DNA of 21,373 nt from CAVXAE01 sp044225565 (GCA_044225565.1 JBGAIL010000078.1:1-21373), one strand, 5' to 3'; positions 1 through 11,698 are shown, numbered from the stretch's first letter. A program made the numbers and translations. Notes: generated by a model from the letters alone, not told the origin.

Positions 1-1955
1 TCGAACACGGGCAGCTCGAGCCGGGACGCGCTTTCGCCCGACCGGTACACCTTCTGCACCGCCTTGCGGTAGTCCCCCGGCAGGGCCGCGTAGATGTTCG
101 TGAACACCTGGGGATTGCGGTCGAACTCCGGGAACCACGAGCCGTGGACGTGCACCATGATCCGGTGGCCTTTGCGGAAGGTGTGCATGCGGTCCGGCAT
201 CGTGAGCAGCAGCGGCGTGACGGCGCCGGGCACCATGGGTTCGGGATGCGAGTAGCTGTTGCGGTACTTTCCGCGCATCACCTGCATCGCCACCGGCATC
301 TGGTAGCCGCGCATCCCGGCGTCCTCCGCCGAGTCGGGGAACACGTCGATGAGGCGCACGAACCAGTCGCCGTCCGAGCCGGAGGTGGATACGAACAGGC
401 GCACGAGCGTGGCGCCGGCGATGGTGACGTCGGACTCGAGCACGTCGGTTGCATAGACGAGCACGTCGGGCCGGGTCGACACCAGCCGCTGGTCCTCCAC
501 CAGGGGGTTCACGTCGCTGTTCGTGAGGACGGATTGCGTGTGCGGGACGGGTTTGGCGGGGTCGCTGACGAACTCGTCGCTCGCGTCAGCGCGCTCACCG
601 TTTGCGTTGCCGGCATCAACGCCCTTCCGGTTCACGCCGGCCTCTCCCCGCGCAAACGTGAGCCTGCCCCCTTCGCGTAAATAGAGCGCTGGTCGAACCG
701 ATGCCAAGCGTTGCCGCCCGTCTCGAACACCAGCGCCTCCGCAGGCTGCCAGTCGCCGCGGCCCTTCAGATGCTTCTCGAAGAACGGGAACACCACCTCG
801 CGCTTGAAATCCTCCGCCGTGGTGCGACCGAAGCGATGCGGTCCGAACTGCGAGCCGTCGTCCCACAGCCAGCCGCCATGCCGCCACGGGCCGGCCACGA
901 TGGTGCTGAGGTTGCGCGGGTTGCGCTCCTCGATCGCACGGTAGGTCGCGAACGTGCCGTAGGGATCCGCGTGGTCATACCAGCCCGCCACACTGAGCAC
1001 CGGGATGCGGACGTTCGTCATGTATTGCGCCACCGAGCGTCGCTGCCAGTACTCGTCGTGGTCGGGATGCTCGATCAGGTCCTCCCAGATGCGCGACAGC
1101 CGGCCTCCGAAGTGACGCCGGTTGATCCCGTTCGTCGGGCCCGCCTGCAGGAAGAAGTCGTAGCCCCGCGGCGGACCGGGCACGTCGCCCTCCGGCCAGC
1201 GGCCATCCAGCGCAGCGCGATCGGGGCCCGTGGCGATGCTCATCGGCTGCGCCCAGCCCAGCGAGCCGGCCAGATAGAACGCGCCATTGAAATGATTGTC
1301 GTCGCCAATGAAAGCGTCCGCGGTGGTGGCCTGCGGCGAGACGGCCTTGAGCGCGGGATGTGGATCGACCAGGCCCATCACGGACTGCCAACCGTCGTAG
1401 GAGATTCCCCAGAGTCCCACGCGCCCGTTGTTTCCGGGCACGTGACGGAGGAGCCACGAGATGGTGTCGTAGGTATCCGTGCTCTCGTCGACGGCGCGTG
1501 GATCCTTCCGGTTCTGGCGGATGGGCTTCAGGTAGACGAACTCGCCTTCGGAGCGGTACGCGCCACGAACGTCCTGAAACACGAGCGTGTAGCCTTCATG
1601 CAGAAAGGCTTCGCTGGGCGCGAGCCCGCGCGTCTCGATGAACGCACCGCCGGGCGGTTGCGCGGAATAAGGCGTGCGACTGAGCAGGATGGGCTGCGGC
1701 CCGGCCGGCGCCTTCGATCGATAGACGACGGTGAAGAGCCGCACCCCATCGCGCATCGGCACGAGATGCTCGGTCCTCGTGTACAGCGCCTCGGCGCGAA
1801 GTTCGGCCGCAGCGGGCGCTTCAGCGCTGGGCGCCTCGGCGTAGAGCGCCGCTGCGCAGGGAGCAACCCATGCCGCCGCGGCCAGCCACAGCATCCACGC
1901 CGCAATTCGGCCTGCGCCACGAGTGCGGCCGGTGCGGCTCGTACGCGTTGCGCGG

Positions 1956-1975
<20 letters not shown>
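1..1975 (-). pseudogene. CocE/NonD-family alpha/beta hydrolase, frameshifted near 690 and cut by the window edge
   Basis: The product resembles secreted CocE/NonD hydrolases (cocaine esterase and X-Pro dipeptidyl-peptidase group), which cleave esters or amides with a Ser-Asp-His triad. Counting from the ATG at 1975, residues 20-45 form a hydrophobic export signal after a long Arg/Ser-rich start. The nucleophile elbow GISYDG gives Ser192, GWYD gives Asp334 and GPWRHGG gives His366. Translation in this frame stops at 632. One frame over, from about 688 to base 1, a complete beta-rich C-terminal domain continues, with ALYLREGGRLTF, then VSDPAKPVPHT and finally SRLELPVF at the edge. Joining the frames needs one extra base near 686-692, so one base is missing here. 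The start overlaps the upstream dehydrogenase stop by 20 bp, with GAGG just before it, which suggests translational coupling. The family is confident and the substrate unknown. It is either a sequencing error or a real pseudogene. Confidence 0.85.
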
Positions 1976-4067
<2,092 letters not shown>

Positions 4068-4074
4068 CTCGAGT

Positions 4075-4080
4075 CTCCTC
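4075..4080 (-). promoter_or_regulatory. Ribosome binding site GAGGAG of the PQQ dehydrogenase
   Basis: A perfect GAGGAG lies seven bases before the ATG at 4067 and overlaps the TGA of the upstream TonB receptor. It decides the dehydrogenase start, because the same reading frame stays open for another 1.5 kb inside the receptor gene. The overlap suggests that ribosomes ending the receptor reinitiate here. Confidence 0.75.
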
Positions 4081-6445
4081 AGAACCGGTACGATACGCCG
4101 AGCGTAACCGACCGCACGTCGCTGTAGGCGATGCCGAACATCGGTGCATCGTACGCGGAGGTGACGACCTTCTCGTCGAACAGATTGACGACGTTCAGCT
4201 CGAGGGCCAGCCGTTTCCCGAAGTCGTACGAGGCCCGCAGGTCGAAGCGGTCGTAAGCCGGCAGGCGGAACGTGCCATAGTTGTCGATTTCCCGTTCGCC
4301 GCGGGCGACGTAGCCGCCGCCGAGCGTCAGCGCCTTGAGCGGGCCGTTCAGGAATTCGTAGGTGGCGAACAGCGAGAACGAGTTGCGGGGCGCCGCGCCC
4401 GGCGTGTTGCCCACTTCCAGCTCGTCCGCGGATTCCTTCACCCTGACGTCGAGATACGCGTAGCTCGCGTAGACGTTGAAACCGGGTACCGGCTCGCCCT
4501 GGATCTCGAGATCGATGCCGCGGTGCCGCTGGCGGCCGACGTTCACGAAGACCGGAGGGCCATCCGGGTTCGGATCGTCCGGATCGATGAAGAGCTTGGC
4601 GACGTTGCTGCGCTCGATGGTGAACGCCGAGAGCGAATAGAACAGCTGGTTCGCGAACAGCTCGCCCTTGATGCCGGCCTCGTACTGCCTGCCCTGCTCG
4701 GGGCGCACGGGATTGCGCTGCGCATCCAGGAGCGTGGCGTTGAAGATGATGCCTTCGCTGTAGCTCAGGAACAGGTTGTGCCGCCCGGCGAGGTTGTACA
4801 CGAGCCCGACCCGCGGCACCCACGCGTCGTCGCGGCCACCGTCCTGGGTGAGCCCGTCGAAGTATTCGTAGAGGCCGGACTTGATGCCCGAGTAGCGAAG
4901 GCCGAGGAGCATCGAGAGACGCGATGCGGGCTTCAGATAGGCCAGCAGCGAAGCGCCGTAGTAGCGCGAGAACTCGCGGATGAAATTCCCCGTGTGCAGA
5001 TCCGGCAGCGTCGCGGGATACGGACCTCCCTGTGCGACGAAATCGTAGGTGCCGAGGTAGTCGCTGTTGCCGTAGAACTGGTCGAGCGTGTTGCGCCGCC
5101 AGTCCGCCGACACCAGCACGCGCTGGTCGCGCCCGAGCAGGCTGAACCGCTTCTCGAGCGACAGGTCGAAGCTCGTGTTCCGTTGCGTCTTGTTCTCGAT
5201 GATGTGATACAGGTCCGCGATGCCGTCGCCTTCGACATCGTCGCAATCGCACAGATACGAGGAGTTGTTGAACATCCTCACGTCCGAGAGCCCGGCGGAG
5301 AAGGTGCCGGTGAGCGTCTCGCCGAACTCCTGGCGCACGCGTGCGAAGGCGAAGGCATTGCTGCTGTCGATGTCGTTCGTGCTGGCTGCGTAGTTGCGGT
5401 GGCGAGGCACATCGGGAAGCGCCCATTCGCCTTGCGCATCGCGGATCAGCGCGAAGCCGTCGGAGGTCGGGCCATCCAGTTCGGAGTAGTAGCCCTGGAG
5501 CAGCACGTCCGTCGCGCCGTGGCGGTAGCGCAGGCTGGGGGCGAGCACCCAATGGTTTTCCTCGGTCGCGTCGACGAAGGTGTCGCTGCGCTGCAGAACG
5601 CCCACGGCACGCGCGGAAAGCGCGCCGCTCTCCGTCAGCGAGCCTTGCACGTCGGCCTCGATGCGTCGCAGATCGAAGCTGCCCGTCTGCGCGCCGAGTG
5701 ATGCCGCGAACGCGGGCGTCGGCGCCTTCAACACGCGATTCACCGTTGCGCCATAGTCGGATTCACCGTAGAGAGACGATGCGGGGCCGCGCACGATCTC
5801 CACACGATCCATCGTGTAGTAGTCGACGTCGATCTCGCTGTACACCGAGAGGCCGTTGATGCGGAACGAGCGGTATCGATCCACCGGGAAGCCGCGCGCG
5901 GTGAGATAGGTTTCGGTGCCGTCCCCGACGCCGCTGGCCTCGACGCCGGCGGTGTAGGCCACGACGCTCCTGGTGTCGTTCAGGTTGGCGACGCTCAGGA
6001 ATTCCGAGCCCAGCAGCGTGAGCGCCTGCGGCGTGTCGATGACATCCAGCTCGAGCTTGGAAGCCGCGCTCGAGGATTCCGGCCTGAAATGGCGTTTGGA
6101 GGTGACCACGACCTCCTCGAGGCCGTCACCGGCCTGTGCCTGCGGTGCCGTCTCCTCGTTCATCAGCGCCACGGAACGCTCACCGACATACCGGTGGGTG
6201 AGCCCGGTGCCCGACAGCAGCCGCACGAGCGCCTCGTCGATGGAAAGCTCGCCCTTCACCGGGTTCAGCCGCCGCCCGGCGACGTTCGCAGCGCCCACCA
6301 TGACCTGCAGCCCGGACTGCTCGCCGAGCTGGTGGATCGCGGTGGCGGCATCCGCTCCGTCGATGTCGAAGGAATGGATCTCGAGCGCGAATGCCGGAGT
6401 CATGCCGGCCGCGGCCAGGAGCAGGGTCAGGAGCATTCCCGTCAT
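4079..6445 (-). CDS. STN-domain TonB-dependent receptor (FecA/FpvA signalling type)
   Basis: This is a 788-residue outer-membrane transporter. A short signal peptide (about residues 1-20) is followed by a secretin/TonB N-terminal (STN) domain at about 25-96. This periplasmic domain is the one that contacts a FecR-type regulator in transducing receptors. A TonB-box-like stretch (EEVVVTSK, 110-117) precedes the plug (about 125-240, with RVEIVRGPASSLYG) and the beta-barrel, which ends in an aromatic residue (SVSYRF-like, final Phe). Residues 399-412 form an acidic, Cys-containing loop that resembles calcium-binding repeats. The genes for a FecR protein and an ECF sigma factor lie directly upstream, which fits cell-surface signalling. 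I chose the ATG at 6445 because it begins the signal peptide and lies 43 bp after the fecR stop. Its Shine-Dalgarno is weak, and 6436 is possible. The ligand is unknown: siderophore, peptide or other substrate. Confidence 0.92.
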   Translation of the reverse strand: MTGMLLTLLLAAAGMTPAFALEIHSFDIDGADAATAIHQLGEQSGLQVMVGAANVAGRRLNPVKGELSIDEALVRLLSGTGLTHRYVGERSVALMNEETAPQAQAGDGLEEVVVTSKRHFRPESSSAASKLELDVIDTPQALTLLGSEFLSVANLNDTRSVVAYTAGVEASGVGDGTETYLTARGFPVDRYRSFRINGLSVYSEIDVDYYTMDRVEIVRGPASSLYGESDYGATVNRVLKAPTPAFAASLGAQTGSFDLRRIEADVQGSLTESGALSARAVGVLQRSDTFVDATEENHWVLAPSLRYRHGATDVLLQGYYSELDGPTSDGFALIRDAQGEWALPDVPRHRNYAASTNDIDSSNAFAFARVRQEFGETLTGTFSAGLSDVRMFNNSSYLCDCDDVEGDGIADLYHIIENKTQRNTSFDLSLEKRFSLLGRDQRVLVSADWRRNTLDQFYGNSDYLGTYDFVAQGGPYPATLPDLHTGNFIREFSRYYGASLLAYLKPASRLSMLLGLRYSGIKSGLYEYFDGLTQDGGRDDAWVPRVGLVYNLAGRHNLFLSYSEGIIFNATLLDAQRNPVRPEQGRQYEAGIKGELFANQLFYSLSAFTIERSNVAKLFIDPDDPNPDGPPVFVNVGRQRHRGIDLEIQGEPVPGFNVYASYAYLDVRVKESADELEVGNTPGAAPRNSFSLFATYEFLNGPLKALTLGGGYVARGEREIDNYGTFRLPAYDRFDLRASYDFGKRLALELNVVNLFDEKVVTSAYDAPMFGIAYSDVRSVTLGVSYRF

Positions 6446-6488
6446 CGTGGGGGTGTGGATGAACGACGAGGCGTTTCCCCCCAACGGC

Positions 6489-7505
6489 TCAGCGGGCCCG
6501 CATGGCTCCGGCCGGTCGCAGGTGGATGGTGTCGCCGTCCTGGTGCGCCCGCGCACCGAGCGCCATGGCGGTGGTCTGCGCGAATCCTTCGACGTCGGTG
6601 GCCCTGAAGATGCCGACGACCGGCTGTGCCGCGAGCGCTTCGTCGTCCACGACGATGCGTTTGCGGTTGTGGCGATTCACCTCAGCGACGGCCTCACGTA
6701 GCGATTCTCCGTCGAACGCCACCATGCCAGCCTGCCACGCCAGCAGGCGCGCGGCCTGTTTCGGCGCGATGGCATCGACATCCGGCGGCCGCTCCGCCAC
6801 GACCACCGCGCGGTGATTGGCAGACACGCGGCGTGTGGCGTTCGCAGCCTCGGCCGGAACGACCTGCCGCTCACCATTCGCGCGGGCCACTTCCACCAGT
6901 CCTTCGGTCACCGTCACGTCCACCTTCCCTTCGTCGAGCTTCACGGCAAACGTGGTGCCGAGCGCGCGCACCGCCACGTCATTCGCACGCACCGAGAACG
7001 GGCGCGCGGGATCGCGAGCCACTTCGAACAAGGCCTCGCCTCTGCGCAGGCGCAGCTCGCGACGGTGCTCTTGCAGGCGGACGGTGACCTCGCTGTGTGT
7101 ATTGAGGACGAGCGTGGAACCGTCCTCGAGCGCTATCCGGCGAACCTCGCCGACTGCCGTGGCATAGACGGATTCGCCGGGCCGCAGAACCGTGCACAGG
7201 ATTGCCGCACCGACGATGGCAAGCGCCGCGAGGCCGGCAACCAGCCAGCCGTGTCGGAAATGCTCACGCGCCTCCATGGCCGGGGGCTCGTTCCCGGCTG
7301 ACGCAGGTTCCGCACGACCCGCGACCGCCGACCACCGCTCGAGATCCATCCAGCGGCTGCGCGCACGCACGTACGCACCCTGATGGCGCTCGTCCAGCGC
7401 GAGCCAGGATTGCAGCTCACGCCGCTCGTCTTCGCGGAGCGGGCCGGCATCCTCACGCACCACCCAGTGCGCGGCCAGTTCGTCAATCTTCGTCGCGGAC
7501 TGCAT
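6489..7505 (-). CDS. FecR-family anti-sigma factor / transmembrane regulator
   Basis: The 338-residue protein has the full FecR layout. A cytoplasmic N-terminal sigma-binding region (about 1-60, with Trp14 in the AAHWVVRE motif) is followed by one transmembrane helix at about 87-107. A periplasmic FecR domain spans about 112-205, and a C-terminal STN-like region lies at about 255-330. In known systems it holds or activates the ECF sigma factor and receives the signal from the STN domain of the receptor. Its ATG overlaps the end of the sigma factor gene by 23 bp, and the matching receptor follows 43 bp downstream, so the three genes form a complete signalling cassette. The start has only a weak purine-rich site (GACGGGACG). 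I see no missing segment. The family call is firm, and the inducing ligand is unknown. Confidence 0.93.
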   Translation of the reverse strand: MQSATKIDELAAHWVVREDAGPLREDERRELQSWLALDERHQGAYVRARSRWMDLERWSAVAGRAEPASAGNEPPAMEAREHFRHGWLVAGLAALAIVGAAILCTVLRPGESVYATAVGEVRRIALEDGSTLVLNTHSEVTVRLQEHRRELRLRRGEALFEVARDPARPFSVRANDVAVRALGTTFAVKLDEGKVDVTVTEGLVEVARANGERQVVPAEAANATRRVSANHRAVVVAERPPDVDAIAPKQAARLLAWQAGMVAFDGESLREAVAEVNRHNRKRIVVDDEALAAQPVVGIFRATDVEGFAQTTAMALGARAHQDGDTIHLRPAGAMRAR

Positions 7506-8076
7506 CGTCCCGTCTCACGGCCGTTGATGGCCTTACGCCAGGGTCGCGGCGCACCACCTCATTGCCCATGGCCTCGTTGAGCGCGGCGAGTGCGCGAGTG
7601 AGGTGGTTCTCGACCGTCTTCTCCGCGATGCCCAGCCTCTGAGCGATCTCGCGCTGCGAGAGGTCCTGGAAGCAGCGCATCTCGAACACCCGCCGGCACT
7701 GCGGCGGCAGCACGGCGACCTTCTGACGCAGGCGCTCGAGCTCCTGCCGGGCGCTCGCCCGGCGCTCGGGTCCCGGCTCCTCACTGATGATGCGCAGCGC
7801 CTCGATTTCCCCCAATCGCTCGATGGGGACGATGCGATGGCGCCGGGCGCGCTCGGCCAGCAGGTTGCGCACGGTGGCGTAGAAATAGGCCCTGCCGTGA
7901 CGCACCGATTCGGGCTCGGCTGCCCAGATGCGCGCGTAGGCCTCCTGGATCACGTCGTCGACATCCGATGCAGAGAGGGAGCGCAGATGCGCCTTCAGCC
8001 AGCCGCGAACCTCCCCCTCGAAAGGCAGGATCTGCGTGGCGATCCACCGGTAACGCGCCGCTTCGGACGTGCGCAC
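7483..8076 (-). CDS. ECF sigma factor of the FecI type
   Basis: This sigma-70 family protein of about 197 residues directs RNA polymerase to a small set of promoters, usually that of the neighbouring receptor. Region 2 spans about residues 20-85 (DVDDVIQEAYARIW, then YFYATVRNLLAERARR). Region 4 spans about 118-170, with the helix-turn-helix LSQREIAQRLGIAEKTVENH. No ATG exists near the expected start. The GTG at 8076 gives a normal family length and begins 11 bp after the stop of the S41 peptidase gene; longer readings overlap that gene. The end overlaps fecR by 23 bp. The position right after the peptidase suggests possible read-through from that gene, although an own promoter inside it cannot be excluded. 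The start remains uncertain by a few codons. Confidence 0.9.
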   Translation of the reverse strand: MRTSEAARYRWIATQILPFEGEVRGWLKAHLRSLSASDVDDVIQEAYARIWAAEPESVRHGRAYFYATVRNLLAERARRHRIVPIERLGEIEALRIISEEPGPERRASARQELERLRQKVAVLPPQCRRVFEMRCFQDLSQREIAQRLGIAEKTVENHLTRALAALNEAMGNEVVRRDPGVRPSTAVRRDDAVRDED

Positions 8077-8087
8077 GCAGGCACCCG

Positions 8088-11000
8088 TCAGCGCGACGCC
8101 GGCTTCGCCGCGAGATCGCTTCCCTGCTGGTAATCCGGGTACGCCGGCCGGCGGTACGTGGGCAGCGGATGCTCCTTCAGCTGCTGCATCACCACCTCGA
8201 TCGCCTTCTCCAGCTGCGCGTCGCGCCCGGCGCGATAAGCCTGCGGATCGAGATCCACGTCGATGTCCGGCGCCACGCCATGATTCTCCACCTCCCATTC
8301 ACCGTCGAGGCCATAGATGGCCGCGCGCGGCGCCGTGACGTAGCCGCCGTCGATGAGCTGCGGATAGCCGCCGATGCCGACGAGGCCGCCCCAGGTGCGC
8401 TTGCCGATGAGGGGGCCGAGCTTCGCCTTGCGGAAATACCAGGGCAGCGCGTCACCGCCCGAGCCGGACATCTGGTTGATGATCATCACCTTCGGCCCAT
8501 AGATGGCCTGCGACGGGCTGGACCAGTCCGCGCCCTCGCGCCCCGCGACGCGGCTCAGGATGGGCCGGCGCAGGTAGTCGATGATGTAGTCCGCGAGCTG
8601 CCCGCCTTCGTTGTAGCGCTCGTCGATGATCGCCGCCTCCTTGCCGACCTGCGAGAAGAAATAGCGGTTGAAGCTCGTGTAGCCGGCGCCCGCCGTGTTC
8701 GGCACGTACACGTACGCGACGCGGCCGTTGGTGGCTTCGTCCACCTTGCGCCGGTTGTCCTCGATCCAGGCGAAGTGGCGCAGGTTCTCTTCCGAATCCA
8801 CCGGCACCACCGTCACCTGGCGCGAGCCCGTCCCGTCCGGCCGCGGGCCCACCTTCAACAGCACCTGCCGGTCGGCCGTGCCTTCGAAGAAGGCGTAGAT
8901 ATCGTCGGTGGCGTGCAGCTCGCGCCCGTTCACGGCGAGGATGTAGTCCCCCGCCTTCACGTTCACGCCGGGCTGCGTGAGCGGCGCCCGCAGCTGCGGG
9001 TTCCAGTTGCCGCCGCTGTACACCCTGGCGATGCGGAACCTGCCGTTCTCGAGCGTGTAGTCGGCGCCGAGCAGCCCGCCGCGCACCGTCTTGATCTCGG
9101 GATGCTCGCCACCGCCCACGAACATGTGGCCCACCGTGAGCTCGCCGAGGCATTCCGCCAGCAGGTAGTTGAGCTCCTCGCGCGAGCCGAGGCCCGCGAG
9201 ATAGGGTGCGTACTTCCTCTTCGCCTTCTCGAGATCGAGCCCGTGATGGCCGGGGTCGTAGAAGAAGTCGCGCTGCAGCCGCCAGGCCTCCTCGTACATC
9301 TGCTTCCACATCGGGCGCGGCTCGACGAGCACCTGCCAGTCCGCGACCTTGAGCGGGCCGAGGCCGGGCTTCGGCGAGTCGCCGGGCTTCGCGGCTTCGT
9401 CCGTGCCGGTCATCTGCCATTCCTCGCCCTTGCGGTACATCAGCTTCTCGCCGTTGGCGGAGACCGCGAAGTCGTTCACCTCGTCCAGGAACCTGTCGAC
9501 CTTGCGCTTGGCGAGATCGAACCTGTGCAGGGTCTGCTGCAGGTTCTCCGAGTCTTCCTCGGTGATCACCATGGGACCTTCGGGGATGAACAGCACGCCG
9601 CTCTTCCCGGCCTGCAGGCCGAGGTAGTTCTTCGGCGGAATGGGCAGCGCGAGGATGCGGTGGCCGATGTTCTCGATGTCCACGCGCACGGTGACGGGCT
9701 TGTCCTTCGTGCCCTTGTCGTTGCCCTTCTCGTCACCGGCCTTGCCGTTGCCGGCCTCGGCCTGGCCGCCGTCGCCGGCTTCCGCCGGATCGGCCGCCAT
9801 CGCGATGCGCAGGGTCGGTGCCGTCTGCGAGGCGGTCGCCAGCGCGCCGAAGCCGACGCGCGGATTCTTCCTGTCCCGGTCGCTGGATTTCTTCTCGGCG
9901 GCCGCCTTCTCCTCGTCACTCTCGGGCTGGATCGGCGAAGGCTCGTCCTTGCTCAGCACCACCACGTACACACTGCGCGACACGCGGTGCTCGTTGCTCG
10001 ACATGTCGAGCCCCTGCGCTGTGAGCGCGACGTCCGTCGACGCGGTGAAATAGAGATACTTGCCGTTGCGATCGAACACGGGATACAGCGCATCGCTCAT
10101 GCCGTCCGTGACCTGAAACGCCTTGCCCTGCGCGAGCGAGTACAGGAATACGGCGTGCTGGCCGCTGCGCAGGTTCTTCGCGTAGGCGATCCACTGGTTG
10201 TCGGGCGACCACGACGGCGTGAAGTCCGGCGTGCCGAAGCCGGCATAATAGTTTTCGTCCACCCGCTTCGGTTTGCCGGTCTGCACGTCCACGTACCAGA
10301 GGCCGATGCGCTTGTCGGCATACGCGATCTTCCTGCTGTCGGGCGACCAGAGCGGGTCGTAGTAGAACGTGGGCGGGGTGCCGAGCGGAATGCGACGCGC
10401 TTCGCCCATGCCGTTCTGGTCGCGGATATGCAGCTCGTAGTCACCGGACGCGTCGGAGAAGTACGCGATGGATCTTCCATCCGGCGACCAGGCCGGGTTG
10501 CGGTCCGCCACGGCGGGGCTGCGCGTGAGATTGCGGATGTCGCCCTTGTCCGTGGGGACGGTGAAGATCTCGCCCCACGCCTCGAACACGCCGCGCACGC
10601 CCGTGGGCGACACGTTGAAGTGCTGGACGTCGCCCGACCCCACCTTCGAGAAGTGCGGCCTTACGGCGGCGAGATCCGCGTTGACGCGAATGGGCACGTT
10701 CTTCGCCTGGCGCGTGGCGGGGTCATACAGTTTGATGGCGCCGAACTGCTCGATGACGATGCCTCCGGGGCCGGCGCTGGCCGTCTTGAAATCGAAGCCA
10801 TCGCTGTGCAGCGCTTCGCTGACCTCGCGGGTCTTCACGTCATACGCGAAGAGGCTCACGGGGCCGCTGCGGTCGGAGAGGAAATAGACGACATCACCGA
10901 CCCACATGGGGTAGTGGTCGTTGGAGTTCTCGCGAGGCACGCTGACGACGCCCGAGTCGTCGAGATTCGCGATCCACACCGGTGTGGTCTGGCCACCGCG

Positions 11001-11576
11001 GTAGCGCTTCCACGCGTCCTGCCACTGCACGTACGGGACATACGCAAGGTGCTTGCCGTCCGATGAGAAGGAGGCTTCGGCGACGATGGGCAACGGCAGC
11101 TGCGTGGGAAAACCGCCAGTCACGGGAACCGTGTAGAGCTGGTGCTGCACGTGCCGGAAGCTGTTCCCGTCGGAGATGAAGGCGACGCGGGTGCCGTCGG
11201 GCGTCCAGCCGACCACGCGATCCTGCGCGGGATGAAAGGTCAATCTGCGGGGCACGCCGCCCGTGGCGGGAACGACGTACACATCGCGGTTGCCGTCGTA
11301 TTCGCCGGTGAACGCGACCCACGCCCCGTCCGGCGAGAAGTGCGGAACCGTCTCGGTGCCGACGCCGGAAGTGAGCTGGCGTGCATCGCCGCCTTCGCGG
11401 CTCACGCTCCAGAGATCGCCGGCGTAGTTGAAGACGATCCGGGTCTGGCTGAGCGTGGGGTGGCGCAGGAGCAGCGGCGGATTCGCATCGGCAGCAGCGG
11501 CACCGGCAGCGACGCTGATGTCGGCGAGCGGGGCGATGAGGGCCAGCAGGGCAATCAACGGTGACAGCGTACGCAT
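8088..11576 (-). CDS. Tricorn-type S41 peptidase, secreted
   Basis: The 1162-residue protein resembles bacterial tricorn core proteases, which degrade peptides. It starts with a signal peptide (about residues 1-25). Two beta-propeller regions rich in WSPDG-type repeats follow (for example AWSPDGRSIAY and LWSPDSRKIAY). A PDZ-like segment (about 860-920) leads into the S41 catalytic domain. The nucleophile is probably Ser1039 in MSGSGGDALPW. The FFYDPGHHG segment (His777/His778) corresponds to the conserved His region before the catalytic domain. A low-complexity Gly/Glu/Lys/Ala insert sits near residues 593-629. The ATG at 11576 has a modest GGAAG upstream and opens the signal peptide. An upstream promoter-like pair is noted separately. 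The signal peptide points to the periplasm, unlike archaeal tricorn. The next gene, the ECF sigma factor, begins 11 bp after the stop. Confidence 0.9.
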   Translation of the reverse strand: MRTLSPLIALLALIAPLADISVAAGAAAADANPPLLLRHPTLSQTRIVFNYAGDLWSVSREGGDARQLTSGVGTETVPHFSPDGAWVAFTGEYDGNRDVYVVPATGGVPRRLTFHPAQDRVVGWTPDGTRVAFISDGNSFRHVQHQLYTVPVTGGFPTQLPLPIVAEASFSSDGKHLAYVPYVQWQDAWKRYRGGQTTPVWIANLDDSGVVSVPRENSNDHYPMWVGDVVYFLSDRSGPVSLFAYDVKTREVSEALHSDGFDFKTASAGPGGIVIEQFGAIKLYDPATRQAKNVPIRVNADLAAVRPHFSKVGSGDVQHFNVSPTGVRGVFEAWGEIFTVPTDKGDIRNLTRSPAVADRNPAWSPDGRSIAYFSDASGDYELHIRDQNGMGEARRIPLGTPPTFYYDPLWSPDSRKIAYADKRIGLWYVDVQTGKPKRVDENYYAGFGTPDFTPSWSPDNQWIAYAKNLRSGQHAVFLYSLAQGKAFQVTDGMSDALYPVFDRNGKYLYFTASTDVALTAQGLDMSSNEHRVSRSVYVVVLSKDEPSPIQPESDEEKAAAEKKSSDRDRKNPRVGFGALATASQTAPTLRIAMAADPAEAGDGGQAEAGNGKAGDEKGNDKGTKDKPVTVRVDIENIGHRILALPIPPKNYLGLQAGKSGVLFIPEGPMVITEEDSENLQQTLHRFDLAKRKVDRFLDEVNDFAVSANGEKLMYRKGEEWQMTGTDEAAKPGDSPKPGLGPLKVADWQVLVEPRPMWKQMYEEAWRLQRDFFYDPGHHGLDLEKAKRKYAPYLAGLGSREELNYLLAECLGELTVGHMFVGGGEHPEIKTVRGGLLGADYTLENGRFRIARVYSGGNWNPQLRAPLTQPGVNVKAGDYILAVNGRELHATDDIYAFFEGTADRQVLLKVGPRPDGTGSRQVTVVPVDSEENLRHFAWIEDNRRKVDEATNGRVAYVYVPNTAGAGYTSFNRYFFSQVGKEAAIIDERYNEGGQLADYIIDYLRRPILSRVAGREGADWSSPSQAIYGPKVMIINQMSGSGGDALPWYFRKAKLGPLIGKRTWGGLVGIGGYPQLIDGGYVTAPRAAIYGLDGEWEVENHGVAPDIDVDLDPQAYRAGRDAQLEKAIEVVMQQLKEHPLPTYRRPAYPDYQQGSDLAAKPASR

Positions 11577-11618
11577 CGTCTTCCGTCGCGGCGGCTCGCA
11601 GGATCTGCGAAGTTGCGG

Positions 11619-11647
11619 ATTCTCCGCCGGGCGGAACGAGCGTTCAA
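11619..11647 (-). promoter_or_regulatory. Possible promoter of the S41 peptidase gene
   Basis: In the 122-bp gap after the transporter gene, the minus strand carries TTGAAC (11642-11647) and GAGAAT (11619-11624) with a 17-bp spacer. Each matches four of six consensus positions. A short palindrome, TCCGCC-G-GGCGGA (11623-11635), lies over the -10 end and could be a protein site or chance in GC-rich DNA. The support is weak. Confidence 0.25.
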
Positions 11648-11698
11648 GAGCGCGGCGTTGCGTGCCGCAGCGCGGGACGAATCGCCCTGGCCTGCCGC

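Noticed and set aside
4068..5552. Long upstream extension of the PQQ dehydrogenase frame to 5552
   Set aside because: The extension is Arg-rich, overlaps the TonB receptor out of frame, and a strong ribosome site plus lipobox fix the start at 4067.
6446..6488. GGAAAC element before the first TonB receptor as a FecI-type -35 box
   Set aside because: No matching -10 element lies at a suitable distance in the 43-bp gap, so the match is too weak to call.
7968..11066. Plus-strand open frame of 1032 codons opposite the S41 peptidase gene
   Set aside because: It is a mirror of a strongly coded minus-strand gene in GC-rich DNA. Its translation is His/Arg/Val-rich with no domain or signal I recognise.
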